From: Spirochaetaceae bacterium
Lineage (GTDB): Bacteria; Spirochaetota; Spirochaetia; Treponematales; Rectinemataceae
Assembly: GCA_025358255.1 (NCBI GenBank)
Contig: JANYKC010000057.1
Coordinates: 1 to 64,000 of the forward strand
Length of the DNA: 64,000 bases
Direction: 5' to 3'
The notes beneath the pieces are model-generated. The model was not told the DNA's origin. It saw nothing but the letters and a program-made list of their open reading frames with translations, and did no database searches. Below are positions 24,200 through 33,455 of this stretch, in pieces. The translations under genes were made by a program, and so were the position numbers. Positions within the stretch are counted from its first letter, which is position 1. Every line of letters starts with the position of its first letter.

Positions 24200-24575
24200 T
24201 GTCCTTGCCTTCTACCTCATGTCCCAATTCCTCCCAGCGGGCAAAGGCTCTCCTCAGGTGGGGAATGACAATGGAGCCGCCTACGATGAGGCCAACCGAA
24301 GCCGCCTCCTGGAACTCCTGTGTGGACAGGCCTTCTTCATGGCAGCGGATGACGTGGTAAAGGATGCAGTCATCACAGCGCAAGACTAGGGAAGCCACGA
24401 GACCGAGGAGTTCCTTGGTCCGCGAGGGCAAAGTCCCGTCCCGGTACGTCTGTCCGTCCAGGCTGAAAAAGCGCTTGATCTCAAGGCCAGCCACGGCCAA
24501 TACCTTTCCATTGAGGATTTCCCTCTCCCTTTGCCATTCGTCGATGCTTTGGGAGAAAAGACCTGTCTCAGACAT
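24192..24575 (-). CDS. AhpD-like carboxymuconolactone decarboxylase-family protein
   Basis: 127 residues, all helical. The motif LRCDDCILYHV gives Cys67, Cys70 and His74, the CxxCxxxH signature of AhpD-like peroxidase/reductase proteins; a second conserved part is EFQEAASVGLIVGG. The ATG at 24575 follows GAGGAGG. It is divergent from thioredoxin, which fits a thiol-redox role. The true substrate of most members of this family is unknown. Its 3' end lies within the palindromic element. Confidence 0.75.
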   Translation of the reverse strand: MSETGLFSQSIDEWQREREILNGKVLAVAGLEIKRFFSLDGQTYRDGTLPSRTKELLGLVASLVLRCDDCILYHVIRCHEEGLSTQEFQEAASVGLIVGGSIVIPHLRRAFARWEELGHEVEGKDMT

Positions 24576-24710
24576 CGATGCCTCCTCGTTGGCGATGAGC
24601 CTAGCTTTTCCGGGATGTTGGCGCAAGTCCGGTTCCGGCCTGTTGCCTAAGGGTACTGGACTTGAATATAGAAAAAACGCTATATTATGGATTGAACCTG
24701 AGGAGGGCCT

Positions 24711-25067
24711 ATGTCCGTGCATCTGACCAAAGAATCCTTCAAGTCCAAGGTGTTTGACTTCGAAAAGCAGAAAACCTGGAAGTTCGAGGGCGACAAGCCG
24801 GCGATCATCGATTTTTATGCCGATTGGTGCGGCCCCTGCAAGACCGTCGCTCCGATCCTCGAGGAGCTTTTGAAAAAATATGAGGGAAAGCTTGAAGTCT
24901 ACAAAATAAACACCGAGGAAGAGCCCGAGCTCTCCGCGATGTTCGAGATACGATCCATCCCTACGCTGTTTTTCATCCCACTCGAAGGCGAGCCGCAATT
25001 CGCGCTCGGCGCGCTTCCCAAGAGCGCCTTCGAAAAGGCGGTGAAGGATGTCCTTAAGGTAGAGTGA
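24711..25067 (+). CDS. trxA: Thioredoxin
   Basis: 118 residues with the active site FYADWCGPCKTV (Cys40, Cys43) and the cis-proline loop RSIPTLFF. It reduces protein disulfides in the cytoplasm; no signal peptide. AGGAGGG precedes the ATG, and an AT-rich stretch (24662-24690, with TATATT) is the likely promoter. The gene ends 14 bases inside the convergent thiI gene. It may serve as reductant for the sulfur-transfer operon opposite (inference). Confidence 0.92.
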   Translation: MSVHLTKESFKSKVFDFEKQKTWKFEGDKPAIIDFYADWCGPCKTVAPILEELLKKYEGKLEVYKINTEEEPELSAMFEIRSIPTLFFIPLEGEPQFALGALPKSAFEKAVKDVLKVE

Positions 25068-26232
25068 TCGAAAAGGGAACGATTGTCCGTTCTGTCGTCT
25101 TCAAGGCATCCTCGAGGAGGCTGCCCAAGTCAAGGGCTGCATAGGCGGCCCTTTCTCTTTGGAGTTCGGCCCGGAGCAGGGGATGCTTCGGCGAAAAAAG
25201 CACGCAACAGTCCTCATAGGGCAGGATGGAAATATCGAAGCTGCCGATCCTCTTGGCCATGGCAATTGTATCTTCCTTGTCGGTTCCCACAAGGGGCCGG
25301 AAAACCGGAAGGTCGGTGAAGGAACCAGTGAAGCGCAGGTTTTCCGCAGTCTGGCTTGCCACCTGTCCAAGGCTTTCGCCAGTCACCAGGCTATTGGCGC
25401 CAAGGCGCGCGGCAAGTGCCGTGGAGATTTCCATCATCGCCGCCCGCATCATGAGGGTGGTCAGGTCCTCGCGGGCGAGCTGCTTGATCCGCATCTGCAC
25501 TTCGGTGAAGGAAACCGTCCAGAGATTCATGCCGCCCGTGAAGCTGGCCACCACCTTGGCCAGCGCGGCTACCTTGTCCCAGGCTTCTTTCGAGGTGTAT
25601 GGATAGGCGTGGAAATAGACCGCGTCGAGACCAAGGCCCCGGCTCGCCATGAGGTAACCGGCGACCGGTGAATCGATGCCGCCAGAGAGGAGGAGGAGTC
25701 CCCGACCCTGCGAGCCGATAGGCAGGCCGCGGAGTCCTTTGTTCGAGTCCGCGAAGACATAGGCCCTTTCCCTGATCTCCGCATTGATCGTGAACTCCGG
25801 CTTGTGCAGGTCGACAACGAGGCTTGGCTGTGCCTCAAGGACAACGGCTCCGATATCCCGCGACAGCTCATACGAGGTCAGGGGGAAGCTCTTGTCGGAT
25901 CGGCGGGATTCTGCCTTGAATCGGCGCATCCCTGCGGCCGCCATGGCCTCCGCCACCGCCAGGCTTGCCTCGAAGACAGCCGCAGGGGTTTTCCTGACCC
26001 GATAGGCACGGGCAAAGCCATTGACGCCCGGGATGCGCGAAAGCACCGCTTCCACCTCAGCCTCCCGTCCTTCCATGGGCTCGACGTAGATTCGGCCGGG
26101 GAAAAACTCCACCCGTGTCGCCCTGCCTTCAAGCCGGCGCTTCAAGTCGAATTTCAGCCTGTCTTCGAACTCCTTGCGGTTGCCGAGCTTGAGCAGGATC
26201 TCTCCAAGTTTGACGAGAAAGACTATTTCCAT
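25054..26232 (-). CDS. thiI: tRNA 4-thiouridine sulfurtransferase ThiI
   Basis: 392 residues. It adenylates and thiolates uridine 8 of tRNA and may supply sulfur for thiamine. An N-terminal ferredoxin-like region and THUMP domain (to about residue 165, ELSRDIGAVVLE then FTINAEIRERAYVF) is followed by the PP-loop LLLLSGGIDSPVAGYLM and the later motifs TGESLGQVASQTAENL and LVGTDKEDTI. The C-terminal rhodanese domain of the E. coli enzyme is missing, so sulfur probably comes directly from a partner desulfurase; one is encoded 12 bases upstream in the same operon. Confidence 0.92.
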   Translation of the reverse strand: MEIVFLVKLGEILLKLGNRKEFEDRLKFDLKRRLEGRATRVEFFPGRIYVEPMEGREAEVEAVLSRIPGVNGFARAYRVRKTPAAVFEASLAVAEAMAAAGMRRFKAESRRSDKSFPLTSYELSRDIGAVVLEAQPSLVVDLHKPEFTINAEIRERAYVFADSNKGLRGLPIGSQGRGLLLLSGGIDSPVAGYLMASRGLGLDAVYFHAYPYTSKEAWDKVAALAKVVASFTGGMNLWTVSFTEVQMRIKQLAREDLTTLMMRAAMMEISTALAARLGANSLVTGESLGQVASQTAENLRFTGSFTDLPVFRPLVGTDKEDTIAMAKRIGSFDISILPYEDCCVLFSPKHPLLRAELQRERAAYAALDLGSLLEDALKTTERTIVPFSITLP

Positions 26233-26244
26233 GACAACTCCAGG

Positions 26245-27438
26245 TCAGGTCTTGAGGCGGCGATAGAGGGATTCCAGGGTTTGCAGGAAGCGGTCGATGT
26301 CCTCTCCTGTGGTCAGTTCTCCAGTGGAGACGCGGATCGCGGACAAGGACAGCTCCTCATGCAAGCCCATGGCATCGAGGATGCGGCGGCCTTTTTTTCG
26401 TTGCCGCGATGAACAAGCAGCGCCAGTGGATACGGCAAATCCCTCATCGGAAAGGCCCCGCGCCAGCACTTCCCCCGAAAGGCCGGGAAATGCGAGCGAC
26501 ACGATCTGCGGCACATATCGTGGGTCCCCTGCCCTGCGGCCGATGGGGAGGGGCATGGCCCCTCGGATCGACCCAATACCCGAAAAAAGGCGCGCTTCCA
26601 AGGCCCGCCCATGGGCCTCGTTGCTCCCAAGCCGGCCGAGGGCTCGTTCTGCGGCCATGGCGAAGGCCCAGGCGCCTTGGAGGTTTTCGGTCCCGGGCCT
26701 TGTCCCGCCCTCCTGTCCTCCGCCGACCACAAGGGGCTCGAGGGGCGCGTTGAGCCATAAGGCTCCGACACCGCGCGGTCCCCGTAGCTTGTGTGCCGAA
26801 AACGCGGCGGAGGAGATCCCAAGGGAAGCCGGGTGGAAAGGCAATTTCCCTAAAGCCTGGACCGCATCCGAATGGATGTGGGGAGGCTTCTTCCTTCCGA
26901 GGCCCAAGGAGGCCGCGTTGACCGCTTGCGCAATCTCGGCCAAGGGCTGGACGGCTCCGGTCTCGTTGTTGACCGCCATGACCGCAACCAATGCCGTCTC
27001 TTTCCGCATCGCCTGGGCGATGTCGCCGGGGATGATGCGCCCATCTTCCCGAGGGTCCACGAAGGTGACAGGGATTCCCATGCTTTCAAGGAGCCGCGCT
27101 TCCCCATGGATGGCCGAATGCTCGATGTTGGTCGTAACCAGGTGTGGCGACGCCCCTATTCCGTTGCCCTGCCGACGCAGGAGTGCGAGAAGGGCGATGG
27201 CATCAGCCTCGGAACCCCCGCTCGTGAAGGCGATCCTCCCATCGGATCCTCCCAAGCCATTGCGCAGGCCAAGCGCGGAACCAAGGCCAAGCCTCGCCTC
27301 TTCGAGGCGCGCGCGCGCCTCCTCTCCAGGACCATGCCTGCTCGATGGGTTCCCGAATGCGGCAGCGGCAAGAGATGCGGCTTCCGTGAGTATGGACAAT
27401 TCCGGGGGCGAGGTGCTTGCCCAGTCGAGGTAGGTCAT
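26245..27438 (-). CDS. Cysteine desulfurase (NifS/IscS family)
   Basis: 397 residues. This PLP enzyme takes sulfur from cysteine as a persulfide. Seen are the start MTYLDWASTSPP, GNPSSRHGPG, FTSGGSEADA, NIEHSAIHG, MAVNNETGAVQPL, DAVQALGK, FSAHKLRGPRGVGALW with the PLP lysine, and STGAACSS with the persulfide cysteine. The start ATG at 27438 overlaps the FTR-like gene stop (ATGA). No IscU/NifU scaffold is near; position next to thiI marks it as the dedicated sulfur donor for tRNA thiolation, as NifZ is in Bacillus. Confidence 0.9.
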   Translation of the reverse strand: MTYLDWASTSPPELSILTEAASLAAAAFGNPSSRHGPGEEARARLEEARLGLGSALGLRNGLGGSDGRIAFTSGGSEADAIALLALLRRQGNGIGASPHLVTTNIEHSAIHGEARLLESMGIPVTFVDPREDGRIIPGDIAQAMRKETALVAVMAVNNETGAVQPLAEIAQAVNAASLGLGRKKPPHIHSDAVQALGKLPFHPASLGISSAAFSAHKLRGPRGVGALWLNAPLEPLVVGGGQEGGTRPGTENLQGAWAFAMAAERALGRLGSNEAHGRALEARLFSGIGSIRGAMPLPIGRRAGDPRYVPQIVSLAFPGLSGEVLARGLSDEGFAVSTGAACSSRQRKKGRRILDAMGLHEELSLSAIRVSTGELTTGEDIDRFLQTLESLYRRLKT

Positions 27439-27773
27439 TTCGGGAAGCGGCGGTCGGGGATACCCTGGGGAGCCTTGCCCGAGAGCGCAAAGGCGGGCGA
27501 AAGATAGAGGGCACAATAGCAGTGGCCGAATTCCTCTATGTCCGCCCTGGAAAAGGCACAAGGGCAGATGAGGGGCTTGTCGGCCTCTTTTGACCCTTCG
27601 GAATCACGGCAGGGACAAAGGAAATAGCCGTAGCGGTTCCAGTTCACGGCGAGGCCCTCGACAAGCATTGCCCTGAAGTCCTCATCGGGATTTACCGTCC
27701 AGAGCTGCTTTTTGGCTACCATTTCCGCAAAAAGGCCGACATCCGCCTTGCTTTTTTCCGTCATCGTGGGCAT
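27435..27773 (-). CDS. Ferredoxin-thioredoxin reductase catalytic-subunit-like protein
   Basis: About 112 residues. Three cysteine pairs in the order LCPCRDS, ICPCAF and HCYCALYL match the FTR catalytic subunit, which holds a 4Fe-4S cluster beside a redox disulfide and passes electrons from ferredoxin to thioredoxin. The last pair is CYC rather than the usual CHC. Two starts are possible, 27773 (AGAGG very close) or 27764. It lies between glutaredoxin and the cysteine desulfurase, overlapping the latter. Electron donor and target are not shown by sequence. Confidence 0.8.
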   Translation of the reverse strand: MPTMTEKSKADVGLFAEMVAKKQLWTVNPDEDFRAMLVEGLAVNWNRYGYFLCPCRDSEGSKEADKPLICPCAFSRADIEEFGHCYCALYLSPAFALSGKAPQGIPDRRFPK

Positions 27774-27778
27774 CGCCT

Positions 27779-28078
27779 CTAGAGCCCGAGGCTCAATTTC
27801 CAATCGGGCTCGATGAAGCCCACCAGGTGCTTCTTCCCATCGATGGTCGCGAAGGGAAAGGCGACATCCACCTTGTATTGTTCCTTGAGGAGGCGCTTCA
27901 CTTCGGTCTTCGTCTCAAGGGGGATACGGTCGACATAGATATAGCGATAGGCTATTCCCTTGCCATCGAGGAAGGACATGGCGCGCTTGCAGAATCCGCA
28001 GGTGGACAAGGCGAAGATGGTGATTTCATGGTCCTTGCGAGAGCCTTCAACGGCAGTGTATTGCAGTGTTCCCAGCAT
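27779..28078 (-). CDS. Glutaredoxin-like protein
   Basis: 99 residues with a thioredoxin fold: ITIFALSTCGFCKRAMSFLDGKGI (Cys27, Cys30), then VDVAFPFATIDGKKHLVGF with the cis-proline. The ATG at 28078 has GGAGG 5 bases upstream, better than the ATG at 28090. It is the first gene of the operon with the FTR-like protein, desulfurase and ThiI, starting 5 bases before the FTR-like gene. Glutaredoxins of this class often accompany FTR-like proteins. Confidence 0.82.
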   Translation of the reverse strand: MLGTLQYTAVEGSRKDHEITIFALSTCGFCKRAMSFLDGKGIAYRYIYVDRIPLETKTEVKRLLKEQYKVDVAFPFATIDGKKHLVGFIEPDWKLSLGL

Positions 28079-28256
28079 GAAAGCCTCCATAGTGCAAACA
28101 AGATACTACGGCGCGGCCCTTGCGGCAACCTCAGCGATCGGCAGAAGGGATGGTTCGCGCCTGCCGCGCAATGATCCTTCCTCCAGTATTGTCCTCAGCG
28201 CGAGCTCGGCCAGGCCCTTGTCTTGCTAAAAAGCCCCCGTTCCGCTACGATGAGGC

Positions 28257-30071
28257 ATGCGTGACCCCTCCCTTATCAGGAATTTCTGCATCATCGCCCA
28301 TATCGACCACGGGAAATCCACCTTGGCCGATCGCTTCATCGAAAAGGCCCGTGTCATCGACGCGAGGAAGATGCAGAACCAGATGCTCGACAACATGGAT
28401 ATCGAGCGCGAGCGAGGCATAACGATCAAGAGCCAGGCCGTGGCCCTCGAGTACGAGGCCAAGGACGGCAAGACCTATACCCTCAACCTGGTGGACACCC
28501 CCGGCCATGTCGATTTTTCATATGAGGTGTCGAGGGCCATCTCCTCCTGCGAGGGCGCCCTCCTCCTTGTGGACGCGACCCAGGGAGTCGAAGCCCAGAC
28601 CCTTTCCAATATGTACATGGCCCTCGAGCACAATCTCGAGATCATACCCGTGATCAACAAGATCGACATGCCTGCCGCCGATCCGGAAGGGATAAAACGG
28701 CAGATAGAGCATGACCTGGGGCTTGATCCCGACGGAGCCCTCCTGGTTTCGGGCCGGTTCGGCACCGGGGTGGATGAGCTTTTCGAGGCTATTGTCGCGC
28801 GCATCCCCCCGCCCAAGGAAAAGGCCTCCGACCAGCTCCAGGCCCTCATTTTCGATTCGCACTACGATCCCTACCGCGGCGTCATAGTCCACCTGCGCGT
28901 CTTCGGCGGCAAGATCGTCCCAGGCCAGCGCATCCGCCTCATGTACAACAACTCGGAATACGTCGTCGAGGAGACGGGGCAGTTCCGCATCGTCCTCGCC
29001 AAGAACGACGGCCTGTCCTCGGGGGAGGTCGGCTACATCGTCGCGGGCATAAAGACCGTCTCCGACGTCCGGGTGGGCGACACGATCACGGACGCCACGA
29101 ATCCCGCAAGCGAGCCCCTCCCGGGTTTCCGCGAGGTCAAGCCCGTCGTCTTCTCCTCGATCTATCCCTTGGACGCGGCGGACTACGACGAGCTCAAGGA
29201 GGGCGTCGAGAAGCTCAAGCTCAACGACGCCTCCCTGGTCTACGACAAGGATTCATCCCTTGCCCTCGGCTTCGGCTTCCGTTGCGGCTTCCTCGGCCTC
29301 CTCCACCTGGAAGTCGTGCAGGAGAGGCTGGAAAGGGAATACGACCAATCCATCATCATGACGGCGCCGTCGGTGCGCTACAAGCTGAAGCTCAACTCGG
29401 GCGACACTGTCTTCATCGACAACCCCTCCACGTATCCGGATCCCTCGCGGATCGAGAGCGCGGAGGAGCCCTACATCAAGGCCCAGATCATCACCCCCGT
29501 GACCTACATCGGGAACCTCATAACACTGTGCATCGGGAAGCGTGGCGCTCAGACCTCGTTTACCCACCTGGACGAGAAGCGGGTCGAGCTCGTGTTCGAG
29601 ATGCCCCTTGCCGAGGTCCTTTTCGATTTCTACGACAAGCTCAAGTCAACAAGCCGCGGCTACGCGAGCTTTGATTACGACGTGATCGGCTACCGGCCAA
29701 CGAAGCTTGCCAAGCTCGACATACTCATCAACGACAAGCCCGTGGATGCCCTCTCCCAGCTCGTTTACGAGCCGGGAGCCTATGAAAGGGCGCGCAAGGT
29801 CGTCGAGCGCCTCCAGGGGGCGATTTCGCGCCAGCAGTTCAAGATCGCCATCCAGGGCGCGATCGGCAGCCGCGTCATCGCGCGCGAGACCATCAACCCC
29901 GTGCGGAAGGACGTGCTTGCCAAGTGCTATGGCGGCGACATCAGCCGCAAGCACAAGCTCCTCGAGAAGCAGAAAGAGGGCAAGAAGCGCATGAAGATGG
30001 TGGGCGACGTGGAGATCCCGCAGGAGGCCTTCCTGGCGGTGCTGCGCGAGAACGAGGAAAAGGAACGCTAG
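28257..30071 (+). CDS. lepA: Elongation factor 4 (LepA)
   Basis: 604 residues, full length. This ribosome-associated GTPase back-translocates or remodels stalled ribosomes. G1 is [15 protein letters not shown]2 [10 protein letters not shown]3 [10 protein letters not shown]4 [13 protein letters not shown]. Domain II to the LepA-specific C-terminal domain follow ([77 protein letters not shown] given here only as landmarks). It ends 4 bases inside the convergent Maf-like gene. Confidence 0.97.
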   Translation: MRDPSLIRNFCIIAHIDHGKSTLADRFIEKARVIDARKMQNQMLDNMDIERERGITIKSQAVALEYEAKDGKTYTLNLVDTPGHVDFSYEVSRAISSCEGALLLVDATQGVEAQTLSNMYMALEHNLEIIPVINKIDMPAADPEGIKRQIEHDLGLDPDGALLVSGRFGTGVDELFEAIVARIPPPKEKASDQLQALIFDSHYDPYRGVIVHLRVFGGKIVPGQRIRLMYNNSEYVVEETGQFRIVLAKNDGLSSGEVGYIVAGIKTVSDVRVGDTITDATNPASEPLPGFREVKPVVFSSIYPLDAADYDELKEGVEKLKLNDASLVYDKDSSLALGFGFRCGFLGLLHLEVVQERLEREYDQSIIMTAPSVRYKLKLNSGDTVFIDNPSTYPDPSRIESAEEPYIKAQIITPVTYIGNLITLCIGKRGAQTSFTHLDEKRVELVFEMPLAEVLFDFYDKLKSTSRGYASFDYDVIGYRPTKLAKLDILINDKPVDALSQLVYEPGAYERARKVVERLQGAISRQQFKIAIQGAIGSRVIARETINPVRKDVLAKCYGGDISRKHKLLEKQKEGKKRMKMVGDVEIPQEAFLAVLRENEEKER

Positions 30072-31705
30072 CCCTTGAGGCTGTCGCCGCCGCCGGAGAC
30101 AAGGTCATCCAGTTTCCATCGCCAGTACTCGACTTCCACGAGGATGCGGTTCAGGAGGTCCTGGGGCATACCGGAAAGGCGATGGTCGTCCGCAAGGGGC
30201 CAGAGCAGGTAGTCCGCTTCCAAGACCAGGGTAGCCAGGCTGTCCCGGGGGAGCGCGGACCTTCCCTTCAACACGTCCAGGATCGCCTCGAGCCTCGCCC
30301 TCTCCGATGAGATGAAGGCCTTGGCTCTTTCCGCGACCGCGGAAGGGCCTTCCTTGATGGAGCCTTGGCGCGGGAGGGACTGGGCGCCGGTCTTCGATGC
30401 CGGAGCCCTGCGCACGATCGCGCTGGCTTCGGCGAACGTCAGCGCCTGCGCGCCTATGGGCATGCCGCGTCCACGAAGGTCGAAGAAGCGAGAGCCTTCA
30501 CCGCAGGTCTCGTCCTCGAGGAGGGCAGCGTAGGCGCAGAGGATGGGATCCGAGAGCTGGTCGGATCCCGGCAAGGAGATGACGCCAGGCCTGAAGGCGG
30601 CGCCTTGCTGTCCGGGCCAGCGCCGGAAGCGCGTCATGCACGCAAGCTCGGCCCGTAGCCCCGGCGCGCCTCGGCAGTGGGTTTTCCCCCTTTCAAAGGA
30701 AAAGTCGAGCCCGGTCGCGAAAAGGACACCGGCGCAGAGCTTTTTCGCGACATGGACAGCGTGGACACCGACCGAGCCGAGGGGCGGGCAAGGAAGGCTT
30801 GGGAGCCCAAGGTCCGCGAGGCGAGCCATGAAGGGTCCCGGCGTGATCCGGACGCCGCTGAGGTGATGCCTTCCCTTGAGCGCGCCGAACGACGAAGGAT
30901 GCGAGGAGAGGTCGGCCAGAAGGGCGATATGCCGGGAAGCGGCCGGCATGAAGTCCGGCAGGTTGTGCGCCTGGCCTTCGAGACAGACCACGAGATCCGG
31001 CTCGATGCCCGCATCGACGAGGGAGCCAAGGGCGGTGTCGACGGCGATGACGGCGAGGCGGGCGCGCTCTTCCACGATGAAGGGCAGGGTGTCCTCGAGG
31101 GAAGGGCCGGCTCCGCAGATGACGGCAGGGCGGTCAAATTGGGGAAGGGGCTGGGGATCGATCTCCTCGATCCTCGCGAGGTTCCGGAATATGTTGCGCG
31201 TCCAGAGCCTTCCCATGGAGAGAAGCGCCGCCTTGCTCCGCCAGAAAGCCGCGAACTCGGCCTGGAGGCTGGCGCCCGCCTCGGCATAGCTGCGTTCGTG
31301 GAATGTCGCGCCTCCCGAGATGCGCAGCGGTATGCATCGGCGAAAGCGCCCAAGCCCGCAGGCCGCCTCGAGCATCCTGGACGGATCGGAGGATGCGAGG
31401 AAGGCGAGACGCGGATCGGTGGAGAGTTCCGGCGGAAGCCTTTCCCGGGATAGCCTGGCCAGGGCAGGATCGGCCTCTACGCAGAGCACTGCGCTTCCCT
31501 CCCCAAGCCGGTCCAGGAGTTCGCGGACGCCATACCAGAGTCCCGGGGAAAAGACCAGGTGGAGCCGCGAAGGGCCGACCTCGCAGGCCTGGGCGAGGCG
31601 AAGCGCCAAAGAGGAAGGGCCGCGCTCCGGATAAAGGAGGCGGCCCTGATAGTGGATGTTGAGGGCCCCTCCCGTTTGCACGAGGCTGGGGCCGTCGGTA
31701 TCCAT
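30068..31705 (-). CDS. Motility-associated factor (Maf/DUF115) glycosyltransferase-like protein
   Basis: 545 residues. The central DUF115 region shows [43 protein letters not shown], and [14 protein letters not shown]. In Campylobacter, Aeromonas and others such proteins transfer nonulosonic acids onto flagellins, so this is a plausible final transferase for a flagellar glycan. The flanks are a degenerate N-terminal segment (to about 170) and a helical C-terminus. It lies 4 bases after the PpiD-like gene. Family call good; substrate inferred. Confidence 0.78.
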   Translation of the reverse strand: MDTDGPSLVQTGGALNIHYQGRLLYPERGPSSLALRLAQACEVGPSRLHLVFSPGLWYGVRELLDRLGEGSAVLCVEADPALARLSRERLPPELSTDPRLAFLASSDPSRMLEAACGLGRFRRCIPLRISGGATFHERSYAEAGASLQAEFAAFWRSKAALLSMGRLWTRNIFRNLARIEEIDPQPLPQFDRPAVICGAGPSLEDTLPFIVEERARLAVIAVDTALGSLVDAGIEPDLVVCLEGQAHNLPDFMPAASRHIALLADLSSHPSSFGALKGRHHLSGVRITPGPFMARLADLGLPSLPCPPLGSVGVHAVHVAKKLCAGVLFATGLDFSFERGKTHCRGAPGLRAELACMTRFRRWPGQQGAAFRPGVISLPGSDQLSDPILCAYAALLEDETCGEGSRFFDLRGRGMPIGAQALTFAEASAIVRRAPASKTGAQSLPRQGSIKEGPSAVAERAKAFISSERARLEAILDVLKGRSALPRDSLATLVLEADYLLWPLADDHRLSGMPQDLLNRILVEVEYWRWKLDDLVSGGGDSLKG

Positions 31706-31709
31706 GGCG

Positions 31710-33275
31710 TTATGACTGCTTGGGCGCGAAGTACTTGAAGAAGACTGTCATGAAGTTGTCCTTGAGGGCAGGACTCTTCAGGAAGAGGCTAGAAAGCTCC
31801 GCGGAGGTCTTCTGCTGGAAGAAGTAGGGGTAATAAAGCGCGAGGCTCGAAAGCTGGTCTTCAGAGGCGACGCCCGCTTCCTTGACCTTCAGCACGAGGA
31901 CAGAATCGCCGAGGACGAGCGGCTTGGATACCGCGCCGGGAGCGACGGAAAAGGCCGCGGTAAGGAATGCCTCGTTGGTGGAAGCCTGGGCGAGGGCCGC
32001 CGCTCCGGTCGAGTTCACCTTGTTGAAGAGGGGGATGCGCTGGCCGTAGGCGGCAAAGTCCGCGTCTGCGAAGTTGAGGGGGAAGGGACCGGCGGTGGCC
32101 AGCTCAAGGGAAGCTTTCTTGGCGTTCGCCTCAAAAGCGGCCCCCGGACCTTCGGGGAGGACCTTGGCCTGGGCGATGGCCCAATCCTCGAGCTTGCCGC
32201 GTTCGAAGCGAAGCATGTAGGCCCGGGCATCCTTGAGGACGGATGCGTCCTTGAGATCGGCGGGGAAAAGCGCGTCATCCGCGCGGAAGAAAGCGAAGGA
32301 GCCCGAAGCGGTCTTGAGGACGGCGGAATACTCGCCGGTCTTGAGTTCGGCAAGCTTGTCAGCGTCCTCCTTCTTGTCGAGGTCCGACTGGATCTCGTAG
32401 AAGTACTTGAGGCCCATCGCCCCGCCTTTGTCCGCATAGCTGTCGGTGGAGTTGCCTTTTGCGGCCTCTTCGAAGGCCAAGGCGTCCGACTTCACCTGCT
32501 TGAGGATTTTTTCGGCGTCTGCCTGCTTCGTGGAGAGCGTGATGCGGGAAAGCTTGAGGCGGCGGAAGAGCGCGGCATTGGACGCAGCCCAGGCGGCGAC
32601 TTCGCTGTCAGGGTATTTGGCGAGCGGCAGGAGCGCGTACTCGATGGTCCTCGTGTCCTTCGCCATGTCCTTCACGAAGGCGAGCTCCTTGGAACTCGGG
32701 GTGATGGAAAGGACTTCCTCGGTATAAAGGGAGATGAGCGCATCCTCGCGGAGGCCGTCACGGAGTGCCAGCTTGCTGGCCGGCGTGGCTTCCCGGTACA
32801 GGCGAGGGGAGAATTTACCGCCTTCCTGGAAGGTGGGGTTTTCCGCCATCTTGTTGTCGAGGTAGTCCTCGCTCACATGGCCGCCCGCCCTCTTCACCGC
32901 GTCAAGGATGGCGATGTGGGACACCGTGCGCTCGAAGGCCTGCCGCCAGACCTGGTAGGCGAAGAGCTGGAAGTTCTGCTCGGAGAGACCTTGCTGCTTC
33001 ATCGAGTCATTGACAACCTGGACCTGCTTGGCGAAGTAGCTGCCCTGGGCATAGGTGATCATCTGCCCGTTGTAGGAACCGAATTCGAAGTTCTGCCCAT
33101 TGCTGCCACCGCCGGCCTGGGAGGGGACAAACACGAAGGCCACGATGGTGATGAGAAGGATGACCACGAGGCCGATCAGTTGGAAGGTCGATTTTCCGGC
33201 TTTCTTGACGGCCTCGATTTTTTCGTTCTTGGCGTCTTTTTTTTGCGATGGGGTGTTCGGTGTCTGGGATGCCAT
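31710..33275 (-). CDS. PpiD/SurA-like membrane-anchored chaperone
   Basis: 521 residues. One N-terminal transmembrane helix (about residues 25-46, FQLIGLVVILLITIVAFVFV) anchors it with the rest in the periplasm. A SurA-N-type helical region follows (QKKDAKN leader, then YAQGSYFAKQVQVVNDSMKQQGL and the helix FERTVSHIAILDAVKRAGGHVSEDYL as landmarks). A PPIase-like middle with TGEYSAVLKTASGSFAFF is diverged, so isomerase activity is uncertain. It probably assists folding of exported proteins. The ATG at 33275 is 11 bases after GGAAGG; upstream in-frame codons are not conserved. Confidence 0.75.
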   Translation of the reverse strand: MASQTPNTPSQKKDAKNEKIEAVKKAGKSTFQLIGLVVILLITIVAFVFVPSQAGGGSNGQNFEFGSYNGQMITYAQGSYFAKQVQVVNDSMKQQGLSEQNFQLFAYQVWRQAFERTVSHIAILDAVKRAGGHVSEDYLDNKMAENPTFQEGGKFSPRLYREATPASKLALRDGLREDALISLYTEEVLSITPSSKELAFVKDMAKDTRTIEYALLPLAKYPDSEVAAWAASNAALFRRLKLSRITLSTKQADAEKILKQVKSDALAFEEAAKGNSTDSYADKGGAMGLKYFYEIQSDLDKKEDADKLAELKTGEYSAVLKTASGSFAFFRADDALFPADLKDASVLKDARAYMLRFERGKLEDWAIAQAKVLPEGPGAAFEANAKKASLELATAGPFPLNFADADFAAYGQRIPLFNKVNSTGAAALAQASTNEAFLTAAFSVAPGAVSKPLVLGDSVLVLKVKEAGVASEDQLSSLALYYPYFFQQKTSAELSSLFLKSPALKDNFMTVFFKYFAPKQS

Positions 33276-33389
33276 GGCTACCTTCCGTTTCACGCTGGCT
33301 ATGACGTCGCGGCTTGAGGCAAGGCTGACGTGACGACCGCATGAGGACGATCCAATCTCCGTATGCCCTGCCGGCGACGGTAACGCGGA

Positions 33390-33419
33390 AAGATAGCACG
33401 TCATCCGAAAGCCTGTCAA
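33390..33419 (-). promoter_or_regulatory. Promoter of the PpiD-like gene
   Basis: On the minus strand TTGACA (33419-33414), an 18-base spacer and TATCTT (33395-33390), about 110 bases before the start codon. Confidence 0.65.
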
Positions 33420-33455
33420 CGTCGGGGAATGCCGGAATGCCGGAAGGCCGGGGCG

